A stretch of DNA of 64,000 nucleotides. It comes from Amorphophallus konjac. Lineage: Eukaryota; Streptophyta; Magnoliopsida; Alismatales; Araceae. Position 1 is the stretch's first letter, and the number at the start of each line of letters is the position of its first letter. The notes below the pieces were generated by a model. That model had not been told where the DNA came from. It saw only the letters and a program-made list of their open reading frames with translations, and did not search any database. Below, piece after piece: positions 9,352-20,534 of this stretch. The stretch is taken from contig JAHNEJ010002961.1 of assembly GCA_022559845.1 (NCBI GenBank), forward strand, positions 1 through 64,000. The letters are read 5' to 3'. Both the position numbers and the translations under genes were made by a program.

Positions 9352-12300
9352 GGGTCTAAAATTTGAAATACCGGTCGGACCCGTGCCGATCATTCCAACG
9401 TGACCGGGGAGATGAAAGTGACTTGTCAGAACTGACGGAATCCAAATCGGATGCCCGTTTGAGCTCGGCGCTAAAGTTCAGTTTTAAAATACACTTAGTT
9501 TAAATGAACTACCAGGTCGGGTCCGGGGGTCTAAAATTGGAAATACCGTCGGACGGCCGTGCCGATCATTCCAACGCGACCGGGGAGATGAAAGTGACTT
9601 GTCAGAACTGACGGAATCCAAATCGGATGCCCGGTTTGAGCTCGGCGCTCAAAGTTCAGTTTTAAAATACACTTAGTTAAATGAACTCAGGTCGGTCCGG
9701 GGGTCTAAAATTGAAATACAAGTCGGACGGCCGTGCCGATCATTCCAACGCGACCGGGGAGATGAAAGTGACTTGTCAGAACTGACGGAATCCAAATCGG
9801 ATGCCGGTTTGAGCTCGGCGCTCAAAGTTCAGTTTTAAAATACACTTAGTTAAATGAACTACCAGGTCGGTCCGGGGGTCTAAAATTGAAATACAAGTCG
9901 GACGGCCGTGCCGATCATTCCAACACGACCGGGGAGATGAAAGTGACTTGTCAGAACTGACGGAATCCAAATCGGATGTCCGGTTTGAGCTCGGCGCTCA
10001 AAGTTCAGTTTTAAAATACACTTAGTTTAAATGAACTACCAGGTCGGGTCCGGGGGTCTAAAATTGGAAATACCGTCGGACGGCCGTGCCGATCATTCCA
10101 ACGCGACCGGGGAGATGAAAGTGACTTGTCAGAACTGACGGAATCCAAATCGGATGTCCGGTTTGAGCTCGGCTCAAAGTTCAGTTTTAAAATAACTTAG
10201 TTAAATGAACTACCAGGTCGGGTCCGGGGGTCAAAATTGAAATACAAGTCGGACGGCCGTGCCGATCATTCCAACACACCGGGGAGATGAAAGTGACTTG
10301 TCAGAACTGACGGAATCCAAATCGGATGTCCGGTTTGAGCTCGGCGCTCAAAGTTCAGTTTTAAAATACACTTAGTTTAAATGAACTCCCGGTCGGTCCG
10401 GGGGTCTAAAATTGGAAATACAAGTCGGACGGCCGTGCCGATCATTCCAACACGACCGGGGAGATGAAAGTGACTTGTCAGAACTGACGGAATCCAAATC
10501 GGATGCCGGTTTGAGCTCGGCGCTCAAAGTTCAGTTTTAAAATAAAATACACTTAGTTTAAATGAACTACCAGGTCGGGTCCGGGGGTCTAAAATTGGAA
10601 ATACAAGTCGGACGGCCGTGCCGATCATTCCAACACACCGGGGAGATGAAAGTGACTTGTCAGAACTGACGGAATCCAAATCGGATGTCCGGTTTGAGCT
10701 CGGCGCTCAAAGTTCAGTTTTAAAATACACTTAGTTTAAATGAACTACCAGGTCGGGTCCGGGGGTCTAAAATTGGAAATACCGTCGGACGGCCGTGCCG
10801 ATCATTCCAACGCGACCGGGGAGATGAAAGTGACTTGTCAGAACTGACGGAATCCAAATCGGATGCCCGGTTTGAGCTCGGCGCTCAAAGTTCAGTTTTA
10901 AAATACACTTAGTTTAAATGAACTACCAGGTCGGGTCCGGGGGTCTAAAATTGGAAATACCGTCGGACGGCCGTGCCGATCATTCCAACGCGACCGGGGA
11001 GATGAAAGTGACTTGTCAGAACTGACGGAATCCAAATCGGATGTCCGGTTTGAGCTCGGCACTCAAAGTTCAGTTTTAAAATAACTTAGTTAAATGAACT
11101 CCAGGTCAGGTCCGGGGGTCAAAATTGAAATACAAGTCGGACGGCCGTGCCGATCATTCCAACACCGGGGAGATGAAAGTGACTTGTCAGAACTGGGAAT
11201 CCAAATCGGATGTCCGGTTTGAGCTCGGCGCTCAAAGTTCAGTTTTAAAATACACTTAGTTTAAATGAACTACCAGGTCGGGTCCGGGGGTCTAAAATTG
11301 GAAATACCGGTCGGACGGCCGTGCCGATCATTCCAACGCGACCGGGGAGATGAAAGTGACTTGTCAGAACTGACGGAATCCAAATCGGATGCCCGGTTTG
11401 AGCTCGGCGCTCAAAGTTCAGTTTTAAAATACACTTAGTTTAAATGAACTACCAGGTCGGGTCCGGGGGTCTAAAATTGGAAATACCGGTCGGACGGCCG
11501 TGCCGATCATTCCAACGCGACCGGGGAGATGAAAGTGACTTGTCAGAACTGACGGAATCTAAATCGGATGTCCGGTTTGAGCTCGGCGCTCAAAGTTCAG
11601 TTTTAAAATAACTTAGTTTAAATGAACTCCAGGTCGGGTCCGGGGGTCTAAAATTGAAATACAAGTCGGACGGCCGTGCCGATCATTCCAACACACCGGG
11701 GAGATGAAAGTGACTTGTCAGAACTGACGGAATCCAAATCGGATGTCCGGTTTGAGCTCGGCGCTCAAAGTTCAGTTTTAAAATACACTTAGTTTAAATG
11801 AACTCCAGGTCGGGTCCGGGGGTCTAAAATTGGAAATACAGTCGGACGGCCGTGCCGATCATTCCAACACACCGGGGAGATGAAAGTGACTTGTCAGAAC
11901 TGACGGAATCCAAATCGGATGTCCGGTTTGAGCTCGGCGCTAAAGTTCAGTTTTAAAATACACTTAGTTTAAATGAACTACCAGGTCGGGTCCGGGGGTC
12001 TAAAATTGGAAATACAGTCGGACGGCCGTGCCGATCATTCCAACGCGACCGGGGAGATGAAAGTGACTTGTCAGAACTGACGGAATCCAAATCGGATGCC
12101 CGGTTTGAGCTCGGCGCTCAAAGTTCAGTTTTAAAATACACTTAGTTTAAATGAACTACCAGGTCGGGTCCGGGGTCTAAAATTGGAAATACCGGTCGGA
12201 CGGCCGTGCCGATCATTCCAACGCGACCGGGGAGATGAAAGTGACTTGTCAGAACTGACGGAATCCAAATCGGATGTCCGGTTTGAGCTCGGCGCTCAAA

Positions 12301-12534
12301 GTTCAGTTTTAAAATACACTTAGTTAAATGAACTCCAGGTCGGGTCCGGGGGTCAAAATTGAAATACAAGTCGGACGGCCGTGCCGATCATTCCAACACG
12401 ACCGGGGAGATGAAAGTGACTTGTCAGAACTGACGGAATCCAAATCGGATGTCCGGTTTGAGCTCGGCGCTAAAGTTCAGTTTTAAAATACACTTAGTTT
12501 AAATGAACTACCAGGTCGGGTCCGGGGGTCTAAA
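9352..12534 (+). repeat. 18-copy satellite inside the last intron of the CACTA second gene
   Basis: A unit of about 176 bp containing 'gccgatcattccaac' and 'gtgacttgtcagaactga' recurs near 9387, 9561, 9738, 9911, 10088 and onward to about 12385; I count 18 copies. Copies differ by small indels and substitutions, including a variable CG in 'aacgcgaccgg' versus 'aacaccgg'. The array fills most of the 3.4-kb intron 9254-12666. Short open frames within it are by-products. Confidence 0.9.
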
Positions 12535-13019
12535 TATTGTTTCAAGCTAGTAGTTGATCTATAAAATCTGCAGTTATCAATTTGATATGTTTGATTTATA
12601 TTTATGCTCATTTCTTCGCACTAATTTTTTTATCTATGAATGAATGTTATTATTTTTTTAATGTAGGGGGATCCTTCTGCGGGCAGCGACAGAGGAGATG
12701 AGCAGGGCAGTGACGATATGGATGATGAGGATATTGACGATGTACCAGATATTTCTTGATGTTTAATGATATTTGTTTTATGTTATTCAGACGGATCAGC
12801 AGGGTTAATGTGTTTTTCTTTGTATTTATTTTGTCAGCATGGTGTTGAATTTTTTTATTGGTGGTGTTTATTTATTTGAACATCTATGTTGATGTTGAGA
12901 TTTTTTCGGTGGTGTTTATTTATTTGGGATACGTTGATGTTGAGTTTTTTTTTGTGGTTAGTTCCAATAATTTTTTTTAACAGGTTTATTAGATAAATAA
13001 ACTTAAAATTTTAAAAAAA

Positions 13020-13567
13020 ATATTTTTTTTCAGACGGATTTATAATCTGTCTGAAATTACGTTTGGAATAGCGACGGTAATTTCAGACGGAATTTATATC
13101 CGTCGTGAATTCCGTTTCAAACACCGACGGATTTAGGACGAATAAGCATATGGAACCGTCGTTGGAAGTTACGACGACAAAGTAATCCGTCGTAATATCC
13201 GGCAGAAATAGAGACGGATTTCAGACAATATTTCAGACGGATTACGGACGGTATTTACAACGGATAATAAATCCGTCTTAAAAACCGTATGAAATACAGA
13301 CGGATCATTTCAGACTGATAGTTACATACGGAAATTTTATCGTATGAGATTTAGACGGAATTTATGACCGAAATTATTTGTGTCTTAATTTCAGACGGAA
13401 TTTCAGACCGAACAGTTAACTGTCACAAATTTGTGACTAAGAATTTCAGACGGTCGAGTTCCGTCTTAAATCCGTCGGAATTCCGTTACAAATATGTGTT
13501 GCGACGGATTTTCAGACGGATTTGAGACGGATAACGTCCGTCTGAAATCCCGCTTTTTCTGGTTGTG
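13020..13567 (+). repeat. CACTA 3' subterminal repeats and terminal inverted repeat
   Basis: Many copies, in both orientations, of CAGACGGA/TCCGTCTG and relatives (GACGGATTT, TTCCGTC) are spread over 530 bp, ending in TCCGTCTGAAATCCCGC then TTTTTCTGGTTGTG at 13567. Such subterminal motifs bind the regulatory transposon protein in En/Spm. A possible 3-bp target copy (gca) follows, but no left end was found to compare it with. Confidence 0.85.
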
Positions 13568-13860
13568 GCATGTCATGAGAATATTGGGAAGAATCAATAG
13601 ATTGATAGCAATAAGAAGAGAGAGGACCCATCCCGTGCTTTTGGTCTCTGCAAAGCTGTTCCTGCAAAAACACCATCAGAAAATATAATGCAAATTTTTA
13701 GATTTTGGAAATATGCAAATTTTTATGAGTTTTGAAAATATTTGAATTTTTATGAGTTTTGGAATATGCAAATTTTTATGAAGATTTTGGAAAATATTTT
13801 GAATTTTTGTTGGGATTTTGATCAGGAAATATTCAATTTTTTTTTTGGATTTTGGCTTAG
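13568..13860. other. AT-rich flank with short degenerate repeat
   Basis: About 100 bp of unassigned sequence, then 13685-13820 with repeated 'tgcaaatttttatgagtttt' variants at 40-50 bp spacing. No gene seen. Confidence 0.5.
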
Positions 13861-15110
13861 ACATTGTTAATGCAGCATCAAAGGGTTGTTTTGAACCACT
13901 GGCTAGGGGTCCTTGTTCCTTCCTTTTCGCTAGAACTGCCCAAAGCTGGACGTGCATCGAAAGTGGCATCCTATAACCGACCGTCTTTGATCAATGGTGC
14001 CCCTACCAAGGCCATACCCGAGAAACATTTGGTCTTAGAGGGAAAAGAGAAGAATAATTGGAGATAAGCTTTATGCAGGATGGGAGATATCGGGACTTGA
14101 ATTCCTTCCAAGGTGTTCCCTTCAAAGAGGTAGTCTGTTGTGCCGGGACTTTGTGCCTTTAATTTTTAGACCCTTGACATGCATACGACCAGGGTTTTCC
14201 CTGCGGGGACTTTGCCACTCTTGTCATGCCATAATTCACATCTTGCTTTTATCGAAATCTGACTTGATTTTCATAATAGCTCTTTTGGCTAGATGTATAT
14301 CATGAAATTCATATTTAGTTTGGGTCAAGACTGCCCCTATTTGAGACTCCTCTCGTATTGGGGATTACCAAGGTTGGTCATCTCATCCGTCAACTACTTG
14401 CCCCTGCACGTGGCCGAGTAAAGAAGAGAAAAGACTTTCAGATTACTCATGGCGTGGCCAAGGTAGCAACGGTGTTTAACCAAAGGAGCCGGCTAAGGAC
14501 GCCGTGAAGTGTGTGAGGTGCCCAGCTGAGGGTTGCTCTTAACAAGCAGGGAGAGCATGTTGAATTCCCAGCGCGGGGTTCTTATTAACCAAGGTGCTGC
14601 ATAAGCAAGCCTAAAGACTCTTTTTAACAATGATTTAATTAACAAAAGCTTAAGATAAAGATCTAAAACACCACTCTTAATCTTGTTAGGAAGCACTTCA
14701 TTTTGAAAATCATGCGTGATGTAATGAGGTAGTGACATCATATAAAATGCATACTTACGCCAATATGTTACCTTGCAACCTTTGTAGAAGCAGCTGTCAG
14801 AGGCGAGGTTGATCATCGTGGGATTTGTCCTCTTTGGCAGTCAAAAGGATTGGAAGCAAAGGATTTTGGGAATGGCTTAACAAGAAGGAGTGGTGCCAAG
14901 ACCAGATTCAGACGAATAAGGAAAAAAAGGAAAAGAGGCGAGGGCTAGAACTCCCTCACTAAGGCGCGGAGACCCTGATCACATGGAACAGTCTACAGAA
15001 GAAGCAGAAAATCAAGAAGAGGGGTGAGGACTAAAGCCTCGGAAGCAATGGGAGAATGGGCAGATGCCAAGGCAGTGGATGTGGAAGAAGTTGGGTCAGA
15101 CCCAGAATTA
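13861..15110 (-). other. Internal non-coding part of the Tat/Ogre-like element (tentative)
   Basis: Sequence such as 'gggtcaagactgcccctatt' and 'acggtgtttaacc' looks like the spacer parts of large Ty3 elements, but no conserved protein can be read in any frame. A short open frame at 14493-14816 (minus) shows no recognisable motif. Confidence 0.3.
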
Positions 15111-15319
15111 GGAGGAATCAGAAGAAGAAATTGGTAGATAGAAAGAGGCGGACTGGAGGGTCCGGAGGCAGAGGAGAATCATGAGAGGAAAAATCCGAAG
15201 GCTCCAGAGGGATGGCAAAAGAAGGGACGCGATGTCCTGAGGAGAAATAGGGAAAAAGATGATGGAAAAGGAAGAAGAAAATGAAGGATGTGATGTCCCG
15301 GAGGAATAGAAAGATGAAT

Positions 15320-15700
15320 CGGAAGAAAGATGGAGGGTCCGGAGGTTCCGGAGGAAGCAAATGCCGAGGGACGCGATGCCCAGGGAGGAGAGAAAAATCC
15401 GGAGGTTCCGGAGGAATGAAATCAGGAAGGAGAAGGTGGAAAGGGGCGTCGTGCCCGAGGAAAAAGTCCGGAGGTTCCGGAGAAGCAATAAAAAAGGTGG
15501 AGAGGCGTCGTGCCCAAAGGGAAAGTCCGGAGGTTCCAGAGGAAGCAAATCAGGAAGGATGGAAAGGGGCGTCGTGCCCGAGGGGAAAGTCCGGAGGTTC
15601 CGAGGATAGAATCAGAAAGGGCGAGATGCCCAAAGAGGAGGGATAAAATTCCTGGAGGTTCCAGGGAGATAGCAGGAAAAGGGACGCGATGCCCCAGGGA
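15320..15700 (-). repeat. Minisatellite, ~60-68-bp unit
   Basis: The phrase 'gtccggaggttccggaggaa' and close variants recur at about 15337, 15398, 15466, 15525, 15589 and 15651, each followed by 'gcgtcgtgcccgagg' or 'gcgatgccc'. In the minus sense several frames stay open as proline- and serine-rich products because of composition; I do not call them genes. It lies within the tentative internal part of the Tat/Ogre-like element. Confidence 0.8.
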
Positions 15701-16049
15701 TAGTGGATAAAAAGATGAAGATGAATAAGATGGGAAGTGCGGAATATCCGGAGGTGCCGGAAGGCGAGGAAGATACGGGTTTGGAAACCCGGGAAGCAGG
15801 AAGTGCAAATGCATGCAATGGGATGGATGCGATGAATGCATGAAATGCAAAGAATATGAAGAATGTGAAGGGCGAGAGGATGAGATCCTCCTTCTAAACC
15901 CTGGGAATGGCCCACGAAGAAAAAGTGATAGAGATGGATGAATAAAAAGTGGAACAAATAAGGGATGGCCCCTTAGCATTAAGATAACTGCCCCTCCACG
16001 GCAGTGAAAGTGTATGAGAAATAGCCCCTGGCCGAAGCTTCAATGGTGA

Positions 16050-17790
16050 ATGTCAACTCCTTGGAGAGTGCAAAGTAATGGTGTGAGGGAGTTGGAAAGT
16101 TGGGCTCGGAAGCATTATGTTGCCCAAAGATTCAAAATTTGGAAATTGGAACAAAGGGTGCCCTGCCCGGCCCTTACACAGCATCAATGCTTGGCATGGC
16201 GGCGACTTGGCTTCTTCGACCGTGCTTGGCACAATAACCCGGATTGGCATCGGAAAATGAATTCTTGAATCTTGAATGGCGCGGCCAAATCCTTGCTGCC
16301 GCTCTTGATCGTCCTCGGCACCTGTGCTTGTAGAAGGCCCCCCATTCCGAGTAGTAAGGGGAGGTGAAGCGGAGGCGGAAGGCTCCATGAATGGTGGAGG
16401 CATGATGGAAAGCGTTGGCAAATGGGTGAGCGTAAGCGGGGGTTCAAACACGTCGAGTTTCCTCCCTTTGCTCGGAAGCAGTTGGGATTGGCTCGGGTGC
16501 AAAAAGGGGTGGATCCTGCTCAGGATTAGCCATGGTAAGGGTAAAGGGTTAAATGGTGGAATAGGCAAAGGGGGTTTTAAAGGGATAATGGAAGGCCGAG
16601 GTGGCGGTAATGGGAGGTTAATTGGGGAAGGTTCAATGGTGGGTTCGATGGAGGCTAATGGTGTGGAGGTAGATGGCTTAACGGGTGGAGGTTTAATAGT
16701 GGAAGGCTTGGGGGAGGCCAGTGTTGCGGAGGTTAATGGTGTAACTGGAGAGGTGTAATGTATGCGGTGTCAAGGATAGGAGGAGACTTACAATGTGCCG
16801 GTGTGGGTGATTGAAGTATCGACCCATCATCGTAACACCAATTAGTCTCATAAATAGGGGTTGGATCAGGGATGGTTTCATCCTGAGCAGGGGGTTCATC
16901 GAATGAAAATGGGGAAAGCGGAGAAGTTAAGGAAACTCGGAAGGGGTGCCTGCGGAGCTTCATCATCATCGTATACTGCCTCGGATTCTTCGAATGCCGG
17001 CTCTTGCTCACTTGAACCGCCGACGCCGTAATCATCCCTCCTGTCTTTCCATTCTCTCTCCATCTTTGTAATCTCGTCCAAAAGCGGCATGGAGAGGATT
17101 GACTGGAGTAGGAGGAGCCGTGACCCTCTTTATTTGTTCCTCCATCAAAGTAATCTTATCAAGCAGAGATTGTTGGAGGGGTGTGACTTGAGCAACAGAG
17201 GCTGGCAAGGCCTTGAAGGAGGAAGGGCCGCATAAAAAGGCCGTGGAGGGGAGTTAACGGGATGACCCGTAAAAGAACCCGGACTGGGCCGGATTACAAG
17301 GAATATAAGGGGCTCGGGCCGTGATGGAGGAGGAATAGAAGGAGGCGGGTGTCGGACCACCCGAGGAGGAGTGTGAATAGAAGGGGATGGGTAATGGGCT
17401 TACCCGATTAGGAATATGAGTAGAAGAGGAATGGGTGATGGCCCCCCCGTGTAGGGTCGTGAATAGAAGAGGGAGGTGGTGATGGGCTACCCGATTAGGA
17501 TTGGAAGGGGAGATGAAGGAGATGCACCTCAACAGGCGGCCTTAAGGGCTTGGATCTGTTGAGGGGTGAGATGATCTAATGCATGCAATATTCGGGAGAC
17601 CTTCTCATCATTGGACGAGAGGCTTAATGGGAATAGTGGCTCGAAATGAGTTGAAGGACCATTGGATTGGACATTGCCCAAGGGTCGGGCAACACCATAA
17701 GAGTGAGGACGTGGTCCTTTGAAAGTATGTGAGATTTTGAACATGTTGAAAGTGAGGATTATAAGAAGTGCTAGGTTGTGCATCCTCATG
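16050..17790 (-). pseudogene. Degenerate gag-like region of the Tat/Ogre-like element
   Basis: In the expected gag position, about 1.2 kb after the primer site, the minus strand holds open segments broken by stops and frame changes. Readable pieces are DEKVSRILHALDHLTPQQIQ (about 17600), a helical DKITLMEEQIKRVTAPPTP segment near 17150, a charged DEITKMEREWKDRRDD piece at 17070 and MANPEQDPPLFAPEPI near 16530. They look like the coiled-coil and proline-rich parts of a plant retrotransposon ORF, but I cannot match a named domain with certainty. No zinc knuckle, protease or RT follows. Confidence 0.4.
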
Positions 17791-17799
17791 AATTGAATT

Positions 17800-18950
17800 A
17801 AAACATGTTATCTTGTTTATAGTAAGCCATCATGCAATCAAAGTTCAAAATAATATGCAAAGAAGCACACAAAAGAGATGGTTACCTTGATTTGATTTGT
17901 TTGAACCTTGTGAATTAAGGATTTTATCAAAGTTTTGAATGATTCACACAAGGGGGGGGAAACCTAGTTTCAATATGGTTTGAACTCAATGCCAACTAGG
18001 AACCCTCTCTCACCACGTATAGGCCAACTAACTCGGGACTTCAAAAGGGTATAACCTGCCCGGCGTCCGTGAGGGAATCCACGGGTGCGGGGACTTACGG
18101 AGGCTTGGAAAAGGGATTTCCAGTCCAAAGAGACGGAATGCTCAATGGAGGGTCGTCCCGATTCCAAGAGGGTGTGTGGATCCTAATGAAGGGGAGGGGG
18201 CTCCCAAACCAATGCAAAAAATGAATGCAACAGGGGAAATCAGGCCAACCACACAATATGATCAAACAATATGAAATATCATGAAAAACTCACCCACGGG
18301 AAGGGTTCTGGAAACCCACAGTAAAAACACGCCCTGGCAGGGGGCGCTACTAACCAAAGACACGACAGTGTGACTGTCGTGAATCAACGTGAGGTCCCAG
18401 GGGCAGGGTAAAAAGCGCCTTAGGGTGAGGCGCTATCAATAAAAGGACGCCCTTTCAAGCGGGCGTCAAATTCACAAGACACGCCCTGATTTGGGGCGCT
18501 AATCAAGTAAAAGACGCCCTGGATCAGGGTGTGAATTCACAGGCAGCGTAAAATAACGAAGAAATCAGGAGATATGCTCGAAGACGCCCTGCCAGAGGTC
18601 GTTACACTGGAATAAGACGCCCCGAGTTAGGGCGTTAACTTAAAACGTGCCTCTGTCAGAGGCGCTAATTACCTTTCTTCCAGAAAACCTTCACGGCCGA
18701 CAGTATGAAGCACTCACAGTCACAGCAGGCAATCAACAATATGGATATTAAGATAACAGCATGCTCATCAAAGATTTGGAATAAGTGGAAATTCTAAAAA
18801 ATAAAATAACAAACTGGCAAATCACTTAGGGAAGAGTGCAAAGCCAATGGAGGGTGCCCGAGGGGCACAAAAGGAGACGCACCGAGGGTGCAATAGGGGA
18901 GACGGCACACGCGGGTGTCTAAGGGGAAAGGGTAATAAACAAAGAACACA
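17800..18950 (-). other. Leader (5' UTR) of the Tat/Ogre-like element
   Basis: The stretch between primer site and gag-like region has no convincing coding frame. Its central part (18328-18665) holds the hairpin family described separately. Confidence 0.5.
18328..18665 (-). repeat. Hairpin family ACGCCCT...AGGGCGT in the leader
   Basis: About nine short hairpins with stems of 5-9 bp and loops of 3-8 nt: CGCCC/GGGCG at 18330, CACGACAGT gtg ACTGTCGTG at 18361-18381 (perfect 9-bp stem), GCGCCT/AGGCGC at 18415, GACGCCC/GGGCGTC at 18447-18468, and further ones near 18481, 18513, 18582, 18616 and 18646. Spacing is 30-60 bp and loops are unrelated in sequence. Several stems differ at both paired positions, so pairing is kept although sequence changes. 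Confidence 0.8.
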
Positions 18951-18973
18951 AAGTGTCCCACCGTGATCGCCAA
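18951..18973 (-). promoter_or_regulatory. Primer-binding site of the Tat/Ogre-like element
   Basis: The minus strand reads TGGCGATCACGGTGGGACAC, two bases past the LTR end. It resembles the TGGCGAC... sites of Ogre/Tat elements but with mismatches; the priming tRNA cannot be named with certainty. Confidence 0.55.
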
Positions 18974-19293
18974 TTTGTAGATTCCTTTAAAATCCACTTA
19001 AGGAAAATATCAAAGAAAAGACATGCAATAATCATCAATATGGAGGAAAATATATGCACGAGGTGCACAAGGGGAGTGTGTGATCGCCAGAGACGCGAAG
19101 GTCTCGAGTGGAAAATAATAAGGGAAAGGAGGAATGATCGCGAAAAGTACCTCAAAAGATGCGGGGATGTGAGTGCTTCCTTTCTCTTCCAATCGGCCGG
19201 CCGATGAAGAGAGTTCTTTAATTATTACCCTTGCAAAAAGAGACACAAACACCACAAAAGAATTGAATTAGAACATGGTGTGTAGCATCAAAT

Positions 19294-19304
19294 TCTTATA
19301 TAGG
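19294..19304 (-). promoter_or_regulatory. TATA box of the Tat/Ogre-like LTR (predicted)
   Basis: The minus strand reads CCTATATAAGAATTTG. It is placed 320 bp before the LTR end, where a U3/R boundary would be expected. Confidence 0.5.
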
Positions 19305-19649
19305 AAGATGAGCATGAAAAGATGTGCAAGACACACCTTGTGGGTGTTGGCCCTTAAACCCCTATGCAAAAGGGTGGGAGATATATGATGCATGCAAATA
19401 AATAAAAAAATAAGGGAAGTGTGCAAGAGTTGCACTATGGGGAGATCTCGATGTGATTGAGAGAAAAGATCAATAAAACAATGATGCATGCATGATTTAT
19501 GAACTATGAAAATAAAAGATAAAGGGGAGATAAGATAAAAATCTTATTTGTGGCCCCTTTGGCTTGATGCTCGATGGGGAGAAACTTCAAAAGAGATGAA
19601 GATGTCAACGTGAGAAGCCTCCTTAGCCAATGCCACCTTCGGTTCCTGT

Positions 19650-19780
19650 AAAAAGAAAAGAAGAAGAAGAAAGACAGAAGAAGAATAATAAAATGGGAAG
19701 AAGAAGAAGACGGAAGAAGAAGAGGAAGAAGACGGCCGAAGAAGAAAAGAAGAAGAAGAAGAAGAAAAGAAGAATCAGCA
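19650..19780 (+). repeat. (GAA)n-rich purine tract
   Basis: Nearly continuous AAG/GAA triplets with a few interruptions, inside U3 of the Tat/Ogre-like LTR. Open frames over it are low complexity (Lys/Glu, or Ser/Phe/Leu on the other strand). Confidence 0.85.
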
Positions 19781-19968
19781 GGGGGGAGGAAAAGGAATCC
19801 AACCTTAACAACAGAGCCGTCGGCCCTATTAAATAGAATTGGAGGAGATAAACATGGGCAAGAGTCCAATAAAGGGGAAGGATAAGAATGGGCAAGAGCC
19901 CCAATCAAGGCAGGAGTCTAATGAGGCAAGGACTCTCTGGGGAAAGGGCTGCGAAGTCAGAAGATGAA

Positions 19969-20397
19969 ACACGCCCTTGGTCAGGGCGTCAATTCAAGAA
20001 TTGACGACCTGTCATAGGACGTTAATTCAAAACACGACCTGGCCAAGGGCGTCAACTCCCAGATCAATTTTGGAAATAAATATTTCTTTTATTTGGAAAT
20101 TCTGAAACACGCCTCCGGAAGAGGCGTTAATTAAAACACGCCCCCAAGAAGGGCGTTAATTAACATTTTTCAAACATTTATTCTTTTTCAAAAATTGGAT
20201 AATGCCGGGAATTGACGTCCTCATCTCAGGGCGTCCTTTCATCAAGAAACGCCCAGGTAAGGGCGTGTTTTAAAACACGCCCTTCACCAGGTCACGCATT
20301 TATAAAATAGGTAAAATGGGGAGAAATAGATAAAATGGGGAGACACGCCCTGGATCGGGCTGCGTTTTAAAAACACGCCCCTCTCCAGGGCGTTAAT
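19969..20397 (-). repeat. Hairpin family ACGCCCT...AGGGCGT in U3
   Basis: At least ten hairpins of the same family as in the leader. Perfect stems include ACGCCCT/AGGGCGT (about 19971-19988), ACGCCTC/GAGGCGT (20109-20127), ACGCCC/GGGCGT (about 20138, 20249, 20375) and weaker ones at 20003, 20033, 20214, 20276 and 20344. Two neighbours fuse into a perfect 22-bp palindrome at 20261-20282. They lie about 670-1100 bp upstream of the predicted TATA box. Confidence 0.8.
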
Positions 20398-20534
20398 TTA
20401 AAAAAGAGGGAAAGGGGAGAAAATCCATGAAAAATGGAAAAAAACACTCAAATAAGCTAATTTGAGGGTCAAATGGGCCATTACAAGGTAATATGAGAAA
20501 TACTCAAAGTAATGTCAATTTTGGCGTGTCTACA

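Larger units (their letters stand above)
6842..12759 (+). pseudogene. CACTA second gene (Transposase_24/Ptta-like), spliced, nearly intact
   Basis: I reconstruct 14 exons with consistent phase: 6842-6932, 7004-7057, 7121-7177, 7244-7273, 7337-7393, 7460-7516, 7583-7635, 7702-7758, 7825-7954, 8031-8160, 8246-8570, 8647-8751, 8843-9253 and 12667-12759 (TGA). All introns are GT-AG. The start is MVRGGRSRGGRR. The core exon reads HRPLWMRQEDWE and SEKAKANR, then in the +1 frame LHTSGSISYAAHKQKL; ELNRPPSFLEVFDRTHKKKG and GRIYGFGESLD follow. This is the plant Transposase_24 pattern (Ptta/En-Spm), a non-catalytic transposon protein possibly acting like TNPA. The C-terminus is Q-rich and then acidic. 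Two lesions are seen: exon 7583-7635 is 53 nt instead of 57, and there is an apparent 1-nt insertion near 8516. The proline-rich exon array and the intron satellite are described separately. Confidence 0.8.
4306..13567 (+). mobile_element. CACTA (En/Spm) transposon derivative, ~9.3 kb
   Basis: The element contains a CACTA transposase with the Transpos_assoc N-terminus and the DUF4216 C-terminus, a second spliced gene of the Transposase_24/Ptta type, and a 3' subterminal region packed with CAGACGGA-type repeats. It ends in TTTTTCTGGTTGTG at 13567, i.e. a terminal repeat CACAACCAGAAAAAGCGGG, a variant of CACTA termini. The 5' terminal repeat was not found, so the left boundary is only the first hairpin I attribute to the element. 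The catalytic part of the transposase is deleted, so the copy is non-autonomous. Confidence 0.8.
13861..20534 (-). mobile_element. Tat/Ogre-like LTR retrotransposon, non-autonomous or truncated
   Basis: On the minus strand an LTR (20534 to 18976) begins TGTAGACACG and ends GGAATCTACA. It is followed at once by AAT and TGGCGATCACGGTGGGAC, which resembles the primer-binding site of Tat/Ogre-type Ty3 elements (usual form TGGCGACTC...GGGGA). The leader and a degenerate gag-like part follow toward lower coordinates. No RT, integrase or second LTR was found before the CACTA end at 13567, so the left limit is uncertain. The element interrupts the chromovirus at 20535. Confidence 0.6.
18976..20534 (-). 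repeat. LTR of the Tat/Ogre-like element, 1559 bp
   Basis: The two ends are the inverted pair TGTAGA...TCTACA. A TATA-like TATATAAG (minus) lies at about 19296-19303, giving a U3 of about 1.2 kb. U3 contains the hairpin family at 19969-20397 and a purine-rich (GAA)n tract at 19650-19780. The partner LTR was not found in the window. Confidence 0.7.

Noticed and set aside
13494..14067. Small plus-strand frames after the CACTA end
   Set aside because: One overlaps the terminal repeat itself; the other has no motif and lies in probable retrotransposon spacer.
15108..15979. Proline- and serine-rich minus-strand frames
   Set aside because: Generated by the 60-68-bp minisatellite; neighbouring frames are equally open.
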